64,000 nt of DNA from Phallusia fumigata. Taxonomy: Eukaryota; Chordata; Ascidiacea; Phlebobranchia; Ascidiidae. A program made the translations under genes and the position numbers. This document shows positions 19,441-32,093 of this stretch, in pieces. The notes below the pieces were generated by a model. That model did not search any database. It saw only the letters and a program-made list of their open reading frames with translations, and had not been told where the DNA came from. The DNA lies in the NCBI GenBank assembly GCA_008931825.1, contig QXVZ01001074.1, positions 80,159 to 144,158 of the forward strand, in the 5' to 3' direction. Position 1 is the first letter of the stretch. Every line of letters starts with the position of its first letter.

Positions 19441-20560
19441 GGCTCATTGCGTGCATCAGGCATTCATGCTTTGTTCTAAATAGCTAAGTGCTTGTGTTTA
19501 AATATTCAGTTGTAAATTTTTTTGACATTATAAGCGGTTGTTTTCCCACATTAACAAAGTTCTTTTTAAAAAGTTAGGCCGAAACTGAATCATCAAGGAA
19601 AACCCGGGCATTCAGCCGAAATGCTTTGAACTACCGAAACTTTAGTGCACCACACGTAATAGTTAATAACGGCTGTACATTATGCAATTAGTTGATACCG
19701 TACAGCAGTTTACCGACGAGTCATATTTTATTAGTTACGCAGCGCGTAGATTACAGCACACGAGAAAACGACCGTTCATTTATTTTCAGCTCCTGTATTT
19801 CCTAATACTTCTTCGTTACCTTGGTAAAACGTCTGTCAAAGTCGAATAAAAGCCCGGTATTAAAATGAAACCACAGTTGGGCCTAGCAGTTATATGCATC
19901 GCGAGATAAATCACTTTGGGTGTAAAAGTTCTGTTTCGACAGAATTAAATCGATTTATGTGCAATAACAACGTACAAAAAATGCGAACTGTCTGCTTAAG
20001 TAATAATTGAGTTTTTTCTCTACGCATTATTTTACGTATGAACGTGTCATTATTTTGACACTGGGTTTCACTATTGAGGTATGCAAGCACGTGCGTAAAA
20101 AGGATCAGTTTCCCTGCGAGGAACAAACGTGCAAAAAATCCGATTTTGTATTGATTTTACCTCTTGGCAATAAAAATCCATTATTGTAATCAACAATGGG
20201 TGTTTATGCACGCCACCTTGACCGAGTTTGTTCGATATCGGTTTTACGAGGCTCGCTTTATAGTTTTCAACTGCGGCGTGTAATTTTCTCACCGCAATGT
20301 CATATGGCAAGCCTGCGCCTGATATGGACGACGGCGGACGCATTTCGCATATGCTTGTGCGCCTAAAATTAGTCCCCATCAGTCTTGAGCTTGTCGCAAG
20401 CCTTCCGTATGTCCGATTAAACTTACACTTTGTGTGAGTTTCAAAGGCTTTTCTAAGGAGCCTTTATCCTCTGCAATTTTATTTATAAGCAGTCTGTAAC
20501 AGGCTTTAGTCAATATGATTGATTTCAACGACCATCAGCTGCTTGTTCAAAACGTTTAGA

Positions 20561-20621
20561 GTGCTTAGGCGAATTTAAAACACTTTCCCAGGGTGCTTAG
20601 GCGAATTTAAAACACTTTCCC
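20561..20621 (+). repeat. Two tandem copies of a 29-bp unit
   Basis: The 29-bp unit at 20561-20589 (starting gtgcttaggcgaattt) is repeated exactly at 20593-20621, with three bases (agg) between. Confidence 0.9.
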
Positions 20622-21873
20622 TTTACACCGATTTTAAGCGTGCATGCAGCAGGGCTCATAAAAAATGCACTTTTAGGAATTTTTTGTACAAATGCGAGAT
20701 ATTATAGTCCACATACAGTAATTCATCGTTTTAAAACAGCTTTGGTCGCCTTGCGTTTATGGCACTGGCTTAGCCGCAGTGCAAGGACGGATATTGCGAT
20801 CAGGTCACTGTAAAATAGCAACCCGAGCAAAGGAAGTCAGGTCAGACGAATCGAGGTTGAATTGTACGAAAGACTGGTCGAAGCGCTGATCTCCATGGCG
20901 TTATTTGGGCTGTGGACGCTTTCAGACATGGAACGCTTGCTTCTTAGGCTAGACGCCACGTTCCTGACGTCAGTGCGTTTGTTGTCAGTTTTTCGCAAAT
21001 CGCGCAAATGTATATTGACGTCGTAGCAGTTAGGCCGAAATAAGCAGACAGTGCGTTTTGTTTTGGAAAAAGCCAGTTTTGATCGTGGAGGGCATCCGCG
21101 CTTGTGTTTACGGTAGAAGCGAAGCGGCACGCGGACTTCCACCTTGTGCTGCACAACCACGAACGTCGAAGTGACTAATTGCACGCATGCAAGCCTATAG
21201 TAGTGCGATAACGATCAAGTAAGGGCGACAGGGTGCAAGAGTGGATGGGAAACGCCCGTTTGGGGTTTCGTGCAGCAGCTGAGAAAAGGACGTGAGGCAA
21301 GAAACCTAAGGCAGCGGAGAGAAGGAATAAATGTTTACTGGTTAGAACTACTTTATTCAGGTCAGAGTCACAGGTACGATCATATTGAAGCATTAGGGTT
21401 TAACAGGAGGGAACAAGAAGTGCTAACACGGTTATTTTGCCAGGCAACCTATCGAGGGTAAAAAACGTTGCTTCCGCCCCTGTTGCATTCGCTTCGACAA
21501 AAAATAAATCATAATATATTTACATACCATGCAGTTTGTGCAGGCGCCTTGGTTAAGCAAATGGCATTATAATTTACTTTTAAAATACATCCGATTCACA
21601 GAACCAAAGCGATGCAGGCAGTTCGCTCACGCCAAAACGTGATGGAAATGCATTGCCGAAACGCATTTTCAAATCAATCAACTGCGCATTGCTAACTAGA
21701 AAAATAGGCCACGTGACTAAAGTGCGTTTAAACCAGGAAAGCAAACAATTTCCTGCCTCGTTCGTCACTATATGCTGCGCACAGCATTCATATTACATCC
21801 CCTGAAACGCCATGCCGTATTTCTCAACCCCATAGTAGCGAGAGTTAGTACTGTGTAACTCATAGGCAAACTG

Positions 21874-22716
21874 ATGGACGTCGAGAAATGGAATATGTAT
21901 GCACTACTTAAGCATTTTGAACTGCTCGAGTGGGAACTGGATAATGTACCCAACCTCAGCCTGGAGACCCTGGACTTGGACGATTGCCAGCTGGATGGCG
22001 TACCACCAGCAATAGCCGAAATTGAGTACTATGCATTCCGAGACGTACAAGCAGTCAGTTTCAACAATAACCCCGAGATGACGAAGGCTGATATACTGGG
22101 AAAGTTGGAAGACCTCCAGGCTATAAACATGTGGGGTTGCGGACTAACGGCTATACCCAACTGCTGGACAAACTTGCATAAACTTCAGGTTCTCGGTTTG
22201 GGCAACATGCCCCAGCTGACGAGTTTCTCGCCGCTGAGAAAGCTTACAAATGTCACGTGGCTTGACCTGGGTTGGTGCGGACTGACGTCACTACCAGTTG
22301 AGGTCACGCACTTGACCAAACTGGCAGTTCTCGCACTTGGTGGCAACGAGGGCATAAAAGTCGACGACAGCATTTGCTGCTTATGGAACTTGCAGAAGCT
22401 AGCGTTGAATGCATGTGGGCTCAGGCACGTGCCACAGCCGGTGTTTTCGCTTATTAAATTGACGCACTTGCATTTGGACGACAATCATTTGGTGACGCTG
22501 GGACAGGAAATCGTGCAGCTGAAGGAGCTCGAGGAACTGTCGGTAACCGGCAATTCGAACTTGTGCTTTCCGAAGTTGCTGAGTCAGTGCGACAGCGTGC
22601 AGCGTGTGGTGATCGACGAAACCATCAACTTAGCCAATGTTTCGCATTCGTTGCGCAGCAAACTCATGATGGCTAACGGCACATCGTTGAAACTGCGGGA
22701 CAATGACGAGAAATGA
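21874..22716 (+). CDS. Intronless leucine-rich-repeat protein
   Basis: Single frame of 280 residues. From about residue 28 to 250 it is a string of leucine-rich repeats spaced roughly 23-25 residues (LETLDLDDCQLDGVPP, LTNVTWLDLGWCGLTSLP, LQKLALNACGLRHVP, LTHLHLDDNHL). There is no signal peptide or membrane segment, so a cytosolic scaffold or adaptor role is likely. No second domain (death, NACHT, kinase) is visible. The ATG is not preceded by a recognisable acceptor, but a short upstream exon cannot be excluded. The coding region is richer in G+C than its surroundings. Intracellular Ras-group-like and other LRR families look alike, so no orthologue is named. Confidence 0.82.
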   Translation: MDVEKWNMYALLKHFELLEWELDNVPNLSLETLDLDDCQLDGVPPAIAEIEYYAFRDVQAVSFNNNPEMTKADILGKLEDLQAINMWGCGLTAIPNCWTNLHKLQVLGLGNMPQLTSFSPLRKLTNVTWLDLGWCGLTSLPVEVTHLTKLAVLALGGNEGIKVDDSICCLWNLQKLALNACGLRHVPQPVFSLIKLTHLHLDDNHLVTLGQEIVQLKELEELSVTGNSNLCFPKLLSQCDSVQRVVIDETINLANVSHSLRSKLMMANGTSLKLRDNDEK

Positions 22717-24199
22717 CGCCTTTTGACTCAGCGGTTACTGCATGTGACAGCCTACAGGGTCTTTGTTACATGTAATGAAACGATAACGCAAGGTATTTTT
22801 TCCTTCTTGTGGAGGCATCAGGCCCGCTGATGAACGGGCAGCTGAAAGCAGAGAAAAAATCGAAACTCGTTACTGAACGAAATGAAATTTGCAAGGATCT
22901 AATGATAAGAAGGCTTTTATCCAAAAGGGTCCAGTTTTTTGGCGAAATATTTACAGACACGGAATAATTGGATTGTGATTGCAGCGCAAGACAATTAAGT
23001 ATGCAGAGGCCTTTCGGTTGAAAGTGAAATACGTTTTGTGGCGACTTCAAAAGCGCCAAATCTTCGCCGGATTTGTGTTGCCTTATCAGTGCCTGAAGGC
23101 AATTAAGACTCTACTAGATCTTTTTTTACATTCACACATTTTATATTATTGTTTAATGTCTGCTTCAACATTATGAGATTTCCCTTAAAATGGCCACAAC
23201 CATGATAGTTCTTCAGCATGTTACGCTTACTGTGTTGTATTTATGCACCTCACTTATTGTACCCGTTCTACTCGTGAAAAGTTTAAATAATGTTGTGCAA
23301 TATTTTTTACTTCTACCGTATGTGTCTTTTAGCAGATGTGATTGGCGTAAATAAACGATGAAATTTAATACCTGATTTCAATGTGGCTCAAAATAAATAA
23401 GGGTCAACGCTTAGATGCCAAATTAAAAATGGCCAATAAAAAAAGCAAACCATCTAACGCTTAAATAATAAAAAGAGACAACAGTTTTCGAATTAAACAG
23501 CGAACTATTTTTATGTAAATACGCAACACGAGCCCCTGAAGTTTACATAGAACATTTTGCCTGTAATTAGGTTGTAGATATAGCCTACTCGTAAACTCTA
23601 AAATCAATTTCCAATAATATTCGCTTTAAACTCTATTATTTAAATGGTATTTTGTGTTTGCATGTCGGTACCCACTCGTTTATAGTGACACGTATAACAA
23701 TCAAATACAACATAGGCTATAACGCCTTCTTCTAATTCAGTCGTATCACTAATAGCAATTTAAACCGTTTAACAAGCCATATATGTGCATTTAACTTTGT
23801 AAATGTGGCATTTTCACTACGATTTATCAAAAGACGTAGGTTCCTGAGATATTATTAACAACATAAAACGCCGTTAATAAGCCCTTCTGAAAAGTAGGGC
23901 AAGAAAAAGGTTGAACTAAACCGCAGCACGTTTTTGTCGTCCGGTTACCATAACTTTATTATTTGCTTTATTCAATACCCGACATTGGTGCTTGTGGATT
24001 TTAGACTTGCGTTATTGTAAGTCGGTCGAGCCACAAAAGGGCGCGTTTTGTTATGGCGGCACTAAAATCTGCCCGCAACTCATTCGATATATGTTCGCCG
24101 GGCGTTCCGCTTCACGCCGTCATTTCAGCGACATCCCCTCCTTCGCGTTACACGTCAAGCATTCGATACTAAACGTGCTGTTGTTATCGCGGCCAAAAC
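22717..24199. other. Intergenic region, no gene recognised
   Basis: AT-rich sequence with only short open frames. It separates the LRR gene from the EF-hand gene and presumably holds the 3' UTR of the first and the promoter of the second. Confidence 0.5.
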
Positions 24200-27100
24200 A
24201 TGGATCTCGCTTATCGGAACAAGCTTCCCGACGTTGGAGTTGGCTACTCGGAGCACGTACCGCCTTCCAATCATACGGAATCAGTGGTATCAGATGTTAT
24301 AGCGTTACCACTGGGTGTTGATCGGCTTCGGCATTTGGTTAAGCTTCGAGACAGCAGACAGCACAAAGATGAAAGCAGATTGGAATGGAAACTTGGAAGG
24401 CATAAGCTCCCACCAATAAAAGCAATGGCCAAAGAGAATATCGTACAAGGTAGGTTTAATACTTAAGCAGTATTTAACTACAAACAGAAATTATCATTGT
24501 GTGAGTTGAAGTACAGTCATGTATTACATAATCAGGAGCCAACTGTGTATTATGCTGTTTCGTCTGCGGTTTTATTATTATTTAAATTTATCCGCTTTAA
24601 CTCATTTCAACCAAGACATACCGCGTAATCTAACGTAAAACAATAGAATGTGCGGGTGTGGTCAATGTTAGATTTAAATTCACCGTTTGCCGATTGCAAA
24701 ACCATATATATGTGTGCAAAAAGGTTTAAAGTATCTGGACCCCGTGCATTAATTAGAATGCATGCATCTCGTTGCAAAAAGGGTAAAACAAGTTCTTTAC
24801 CTTTTAAGGGTTTTGAGATCACTACACGCGGCTTAAAATAGCTCGTTGACAAAACAAGTTAGATACGCGTTCAACAAGTCCAATTGTGTAAACGCAGAAA
24901 AGAAGAGCGACTACCGACTTTCGGCATACCGCAAAGACGACATCGCTCTGCCAACTTTGCAAGTTCCACCCACGGTTGCCAAGTATAGACACCGCGCAAA
25001 AATCATCCCGGTGTGTTCCATTCCATCCCCGGAAGCCGCCACGACACCGAAACCGCAGCGAAACACAAACAATCAGCTGCTAAGGGAAGCATTCATTCGT
25101 CAGCGCAATCAGACCAGTCCTGGTTACGATGAATCGGACGTTTTAAAAGTAAGCAGTAGATTCGTGTGTTGGTGAACGTTGGTGGTGTCGCAATACTAAT
25201 TTTTGTAATCAAAACCTTCTGTTGCCAATAATAACCAGACAAACATGTCCTTCAAACAAACTTCGGCATCCGACGGCTCCCGGAAAAGCTTTAACTGCGC
25301 CGCGTGTTCCGTGTTTCGCCTGTTGGGTAAACAGACCCGTAACAGCGGGTTTCAATTGTGGGAGTGTATTAATGGTCTGTAACCACGGGCGTCCAAAGGA
25401 ACAAAAGTTCTGCGTAGACCAGCAAATTGCGCACTAGGCCTCCACGTGAGCCATGTAAATGTCATAACCCTCAAAAAACAATTTCAACATTTTAAAACAG
25501 CCTCGTAATTTCGGTATTTTCACTACCGTTTTCTTTCATTTGGGCGTAGCCAATTACATCGTCATTGTTTCTTTGTAGTGGTTAAGCAAGTGTATGGCGC
25601 CACATTAAAGGCGGCACGTTTTTTACAGATATGCGAGCAGTACTCCATTTTGCGATACCTCAATTCAAACGACGACAAGTAAGTTTAGAATCAAATGTAA
25701 TTTGCAAACCCCAAATGTACAACAATTGCTACGACTACATACAGCTAATACAAATTCTACTTAAACGAATATTTCCAAAAGTGGCGTTTTGTTTTGATGA
25801 AATTTAAGTGGTGGAACGCCAATGTCTCAAACAGCATCTCGTTCACTGAGGCAACCAAGTAGAACTTCAAATTATACGGCGGTTGAAACAGTGCCAAAAC
25901 GGCACGAAAAGAAAGAAGTGGCAAAACGATCTGATTCTCTTGTGTGGATTCCCCGTCTGGGTGCATGGATTTCCTATTATAAGGTAGGCAAACTAACGAG
26001 TTGCTTATCACTCAAAGGTAATCCACATCGGTCGCATCGCGTTTTAAAATGAACAAAAAATGTCGCCTTGTTTCATTATAACAAATTTTCAGTCTAGATT
26101 AAGATTTTTGTGTATCAACTGATACATTTAAAACCACAACTGGTCGATACATCGATGTTAAACTTGCCTTTTAAGGTCAAAACAATTTCAAAAAGCTTTT
26201 AACTGTTTAGCAGTCATCGCTCATCATCACCCAACATTTTAGTACCATTTCTCCCACACCATGTCTTGTATTGTCGCTGTATCGATGTTCGATCATCAAA
26301 ACCAACATTAGCACGCGACCCTTCAATGCGCTCATTGCTGTTGACAATTTATCGAAAAAGTTGTTTTTACAAACCCGACAGCTTCTGAATGCCACAGAGG
26401 ATTATTATAATCCCCAGTCAAGAGTGTTGTCGTTGCTTTTCGCATGGTAGAAGGGGCATTTTGACTTTTTTTCACCAAACCACACTGCCATTCAGCAGCA
26501 GCCATTTTTTGATAATTTGGTTTGATCTCTAGCGGTGACATTTTCTTTTTGTGGCTTCGCAGAAGGACACAACTGAATATTTTCACTTCGGACAAGCTAC
26601 AAGAATCTCCAAGAAACACTTACACGTATGCTGTCGCCACCACGATTTTTTCCACAACAATTTGAACTGGGACGTTCGAAATTGGGTTCCTTCTGTGTGT
26701 CCAAGGTATGCAAACTATAAGGCCACTATTTTTTAATTTTTCTTCATCATGTTATAAATAAACACAACATGTTTAGATTCTTTCTACATCATAAAAAGCG
26801 CGAACGCGACGATGATCAAGTAATTACCACCGTTTTAAAACAACCGAAGGCAAAACGTAAACCGCTAACCATCCCTAGAGATCCATTCAAATCAAAGGGA
26901 CAGCGTGCAATCAAACGACCCTGGCTTCGAACACCTAAAAAAACAAGTAGGCTTTATTTTCCCAGTCAACTGTTTAGAAATGTGACAAAAGCAAATTTAT
27001 TTGTTCAGCTAAAACGCCACATAATCAACTTTCTGCAAAAGACGCGTCAGTGACCCTAATTCTGCCAAACGAGAACGATAAAAAATACCAGTGGATGATC

Positions 27101-30100
27101 GACAATGCAACAATGACCGACGATACACTTTCCGAAATAGTCAGCATCCCGTGGTAGCCGTCATTATTCAATACCAAATCATGTACTGCGAAAACCTAAA
27201 GTAGCGTTTTAATTTTTTCAGTGTTCCGGCGGTTCAGTCTAGATCTAGCACTCCATCGTCACAAAAAACTGCTGTTCTGGTTCCAAGAAAACTCGTAACA
27301 ACAGTTGATCGAGGTTGGAAAACGCCTTGTGTTCCTTTCTGTGTCCCTACGTTTGACCGTGGCTGTTTTTTAGGTTGTGACCCCATCGAATTTTCGCCGT
27401 ACGCTTCACGCCGAGAAAGTACGTACACCGATTACACCGAATACACGGAGACAAGCGAAGGCCATATTGCAGGTTTGTATCCATTATACGGTGGTGGAAA
27501 TGGTAGCTGAAGTTGCAGTAGCAATTTTAGTGTTTAGTAGTGGAATGTTTGATCGTAGTTGCATATGAATGTTGCAGAAATACATGACAGTAGCGACTTC
27601 GTAGAGAAACCTAACAATGTAGAGATAGTGGGGCAACCTTCCGCCTACGGCCCAGAGGCAAATAGTAATCACAGCGACAACGACGTATCGCCGCATGACG
27701 ACCAAAGCAGTGAAGCGCATTGTGAAGAATCTGAAATCGATGAAAATGAAATTATGTTGAATGCTTTCGATGTTAAAAACACCGAACAACACCCGGACCG
27801 CGATGCTGATGCAAATTCCATTAAAAATTCACAGAAATTGAGCGATGACGATTCTTCGTTGGGCGGAGGTATTTTACAACGGTTCATGACTAACGCATTG
27901 ACATTTATTGTGCTGTAAACTGAAAGTTTATCTGCCGCTTCTCCAAAACTATATAAGCAATTAAATTCGTTTTAGTCAAGTTCTATACCCACAACAGAAT
28001 GATTTATGAATAGCCATAGAGGATGTTTGAACTGACTGTCATGCGTGGAAGGAAGTTTACAATGCCAACGTCGCAATTTCCGTACACAATTATGACGTGT
28101 AGTGCTGTTGTTGTGCAGAAACCTCGAGTGATTCGTATGTTGCTGTGATCATGAGCGAAAGTGAATCAAGCGTGAGAAGTCGAGCGTCATCACCGGTTCC
28201 TGAGCTTCGTAAGACGCATCTGCATGACGTAGTTATATATGCCTGGATTGTAACGTAGTCTAATTCCAATCTACCTGCTCTTTCCTTGCTGGGTGTTATG
28301 GTTCGGTTTTGACTGAATTTTGCTGTCAAACGTTATAAATTGGTAAACTTTTTAGAAAAAGTCCGCTCAAGACCTCCTCAGCCGCGTCGCCGCGCCCGCC
28401 CTCCAGTGGCAGTGGCGTTGCCCAAGGTCGACGACAAGGAAAACGAGAGTGACAGTGCGAGTAGTGCAACAACAAATTCAACAACTCGTAAAAAACCCGT
28501 GATCCCATTGCCAACATACATAGGTTCTTCATTTTCTGTCGACGATCAAATAAATCAGCCAATAAACACTTGTCTTGTTCACAGGCCGTACTGGAAGTGG
28601 AAAGTCCATCAAGTCAACGCGTTCCTTGATAGAAGTCCATACACCTTCACCAACACCGTCTTCAGCTAGTCGTAAAAGAAGAGGAAAGGCTGTGAGGTGA
28701 CGAAACCATTATATATCCTAGTGTCGATAAAACATCCTGTTAAGGAACACCATTAGACTTGTGACTATTGTAATGGAAGTGTGTTGGTTGGACATTTTGT
28801 GTTGTGAAGGGATAAAGCGGTATTGGAGGAGTTGCGTCGGATGAAAGAAGCCGAAGAACGACGGAAGCGCGTGAGCGAAAGGTTTGAGAACATGAAAAAG
28901 ATGCGAAACGTTCCTCCTCCTCCAAATCCAGGAAACACTCCGGTTGCCTACGAGGACGGTCGGTGAAAATTTACTTCTTAATGTTAACATTATAACTTTA
29001 CTAAAAAGCCAAAACCTGCCTTGTACGTTGCAGACGATTTTCTCTCAAAATATTGCATTCTGAAACCTAAGAAGTTGGATTTGTACAGAAGGGCTTTTAC
29101 CAAGGTAAAGCATGTAACTGAAAATTTAATGCAACTGCTCAAAAGATAAATGGTTAACCAAACTTAGGTTGACCGTGATGAAGACGGTTACTTGAGCTGC
29201 AAGGAATCAATCAAGGCTGTTCGAAAACTATTTCCAAACAAGAAATCTATTGATGACGACCTTCATTACGTTTTTAGGGTGAGATTGGTCGCTGATACAA
29301 GTTTGGTGCTGAGCTGATGCCCAATTAACTATTTTGACAGATTCTTGAAATGGCAAATTACAATGTGTTTGTGGGTACAATCGACTTCCACCTTTTCTCA
29401 ATCATAGTGTCTCTGATGCAACGAATAAGTACCCTGGAGTAAGTATATTAGAGCTCTTTGAACGGGGTTCCGCAAAACCCTAGTGTTACGGAAAGCACTC
29501 ACAGTAGTTCTCTAAGCTCTAACACATGAAATAAACAACATTAAATACGTAACACTGATATAATCTTGTGAAACTACAGTGAATTTATGTGTGTAAAGCG
29601 TGTTTCCCAAACTACGTTAACGGTTCCAGGACGCCAAAAATGTTGAAGAACATTGAATAAATTAATATCAAAACGACAAAAAATCAAAACAATGTAGCGG
29701 TTCGTAAAGATCCATTTGCTGTATTTATTGATAAGCTCGGCCGAAGTTATATTTTTGTGCAAAAGTATTACGCCTCTGGCATATAATAAAAGGCGAAAGA
29801 CAAATGGCATTAATGCCTTTTTTCTAGTAATTGTGTTTAAAATACATCACNTTGTGAAACTACAGTGAATTTATGTGTGGAAAGCGTGTTTCCCAAACTA
29901 CGCTAACGGTTCCAGGACGCCGAAAATGTTGAAGAACATTGAATAAATTAATATCAAAACGACAAAAAATCAAAACAATGTAGCGGTTCGTAAAGATCCA
30001 TTTGGTGTATTTATTGATAAGCTCGGCCGAAGTTATATTTTTGCAAAAGTATTACGCCTCTGGCCTATAATAAAAGGCCAAAGACAAATGGCATTAATGC

Positions 30101-30866
30101 CCTTTTTCTAGTAATTGTGTTTAAAATACATCACCTACTTTGTTTCGCATACATATGCCCCCTAAATCCAAAACATTCTTTTTACGCGGTTAACAAAAAT
30201 TTGCAGTAACTTCACACGAGGCCTGCTCGCCGAAATCAATCTTGGCAAAGCTGACATGGTGATGTGGAAAGCGCGTAACCTTTTCGAGACTCACGTGGAC
30301 AACAGTGCAAACAACACAATTTCCCTGGACAACCTTTGGATTGAACTTCACGCCGGGGGCATATCACCTAACCACGAACAACAGGTGATTTTTGAATATT
30401 AGACATTTTTCCTCTGATTTCCTCGCTTACAACGTGGATATCGGTCGGTGGTAAAGTAAAGGCTTAGACTTCTGGGTTTTTTGTTACATGCCGCAATCTT
30501 TAAGTAAAACATGTTACGATACACGCGGAATTGTGAAATGTCGTAACAATGTCTGACACTTGCATTAAAACGACCTTCGTAAAGCACGGCCCACAGTAGG
30601 TGATGTGATGTAATAGAATAGAATAATAGAATGTTGTAAGGCTTCATTTGTAATGTTTTTGGCTGTTTTTAATTTATCTTCGCCGCAAAACATGTTGTTA
30701 GCGTGTAAGTACATACCACGCTACTAACTTTAGGTTTTTTATGTTTTAGGTTTGTAACATTACCCGGACCGACCTGGACTCGTACAAAAAGGTCAAACAA
30801 AAACAAACAGGAAATTTAACTAATAACCTCTGCACCACGCGGAAGCGAAAGGACTATCAATTTTAA
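24200..30866 (+). CDS. Unrecognised 18-exon protein with a C-terminal EF-hand region
   Basis: Exons: 24200-24449, 24898-25148, 25629-25678, 25809-25983, 26563-26705, 26777-26946, 27009-27153, 27222-27472, 27578-27868, 28119-28208, 28356-28523, 28585-28696, 28810-28942, 29009-29104, 29168-29278, 29341-29438, 30207-30384 and 30750-30866. Phases agree throughout, giving about 942 residues. The first 740 or so residues are polar and low in complexity: Pro/Lys/Arg-rich blocks, a Thr/Tyr stretch (TYTDYTEYTET), an acidic Asp/Glu/Ser exon (27578-27868) and a charged helix (EELRRMKEAEERRKR). Near residue 776, DRDEDGYLSCKE is a complete canonical EF-hand loop, followed by helical segments and a second, non-canonical hand-like region (HVDNSANNTISLDNL). 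The C-terminus is basic (RKRKDYQF). The layout suggests a cytoskeletal or ciliary calcium-responsive protein, but that is a guess. The weakest junction is 28942/29009, where only the poor donor ccg/gttgcc keeps the frame. Confidence 0.75.
29566..29850 (+). repeat. Copy 1 of a 285-bp direct duplication
   Basis: Near-identical to 29852-30134, with a few substitutions and a 2-bp deletion in copy 2. The copies meet at the N at 29851 and lie inside an intron of the EF-hand gene, so the coding sequence is not affected. Confidence 0.93.
29852..30134 (+). repeat. Copy 2 of the 285-bp duplication
   Basis: Second copy of 29566-29850. It continues into the unique sequence before the exon at 30207. Confidence 0.93.
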
Positions 30867-32093
30867 ATGATCCCTTGGCAGTTTAGGTGACGCAGTGCAA
30901 GTCCAATACCAGCGCTTCGCCGTTTGATAGCCCAAATATAGGAATATTTAGGCGACTTACATATAACATCGTGTACAGCCTTGAGCTAAAACTATGGAGT
31001 GTTGGCTTTCACATTGCTGAGAAACGCACATACAACTGGATAACAGTGGTTTGCTGTAGCCTACATTGCAGCAGAATACGCAGAAAAAAAACAAACGTTC
31101 GAGGGTTTTACGGAATTACTGTCTTTCTCAGCTTGATAGCAAACATGCTTAGGGTAAACGATACGCAATCACAGCTCGGTTTCGCTGGCAAATTTTCTGT
31201 ATTTCAACCCAGAGTCAACGTTAATTTATGTGCAAGCAGCAGTCTGACTGCATCTGCTGCGCTGTTTCGGTAGCATTTGCGTGGTGTAAAAAAACAGTCA
31301 TATTAAAAAACAGATTTTTGTACGAGAATCCAAGCGCCCTATCTTTCAACCTTTTTATCGAGCACTTAATTTTACCGTATCTTTGAAACGTTAAAAAATA
31401 ACGCATTTTTGTCGTTTAACTCGACAACTGGATATTGACAGGTATCTTGCACACTTTAACAGCGATAGACAGACAAACCAATTGATAACAATTGACCCAC
31501 ACTTCGAATAAGCCGATTCACGCATTCGGCTGAGTACCAGCATTTTTGTGACTTCCCTAATTCACCTCAAACGGTCCTGGTACGACGGTTATTTGAAATG
31601 AAGGCATACCTGACATTATGTTTTGTTCAGGTACGAAAAGCATGGAAACATCTTAAGTGTATGGATGTGCTCGACTTCCTCACATACCTTCCTCTGTTCG
31701 CCCTTACACACTCAACCATAGTCAGCAATCCGCTGTCGTCAGAGAGAACAATCTAAGCTTTCTTGCATTAAACTTTTCCGATATATCTTCACTGCCATCG
31801 CATATAACTTCACGCATCATGTTCTCGGACTCATTTCTGTTATTGGTTTGTTACTGGGATACTTACTCAGTTTTGCGGGATTTTCGACTTTATGTTTATC
31901 AGGATGCGTCGGTACAGATTTTGTACAGACAGTAAAATCATCAGATACGTTTATTTCGGTCAACGTCCCAAATGTAAAAAAGTCTCCTCAACGGCCAGCA
32001 TATAATGTCCACAACAGCCCGTCAGGCCGGCATCAATTCACTGACGTTGTGATTCGACGCAAATATGTCATCAGCGTTTTGTTACGTCATGGA
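30867..32093. other. Intergenic region between convergent genes
   Basis: It separates the end of the EF-hand gene (+) from the end of MFAP1 (-). Open frames of 60-130 codons exist on the plus strand but show no family resemblance, and the longest runs antisense through the last MFAP1 exon. I call nothing here. Confidence 0.5.

Larger units (their letters stand above)
18571..21873. other. Intergenic region with dispersed repeats
   Basis: No gene is supported. An open frame at 19056-19358 starts after an acceptor-like tttttag, but its C-terminal part lies in a SINE-like repeat, so I do not call it. The stretch also holds a 32-bp-period tandem duplication (20561-20621). The rest is short frames without family resemblance. 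Confidence 0.5.

Noticed and set aside
25222-25437. Open frame within intron 2 of the EF-hand gene
   Set aside because: It has an acceptor-like start, but no donor gives a phase that joins the flanking exons.
28585-28696. P-loop-like GRTGSGKS in the EF-hand gene product
   Set aside because: It matches the GxxxxGKS pattern, but sits in a Ser/Lys/Pro-rich disordered region without beta strands or a Walker B motif.
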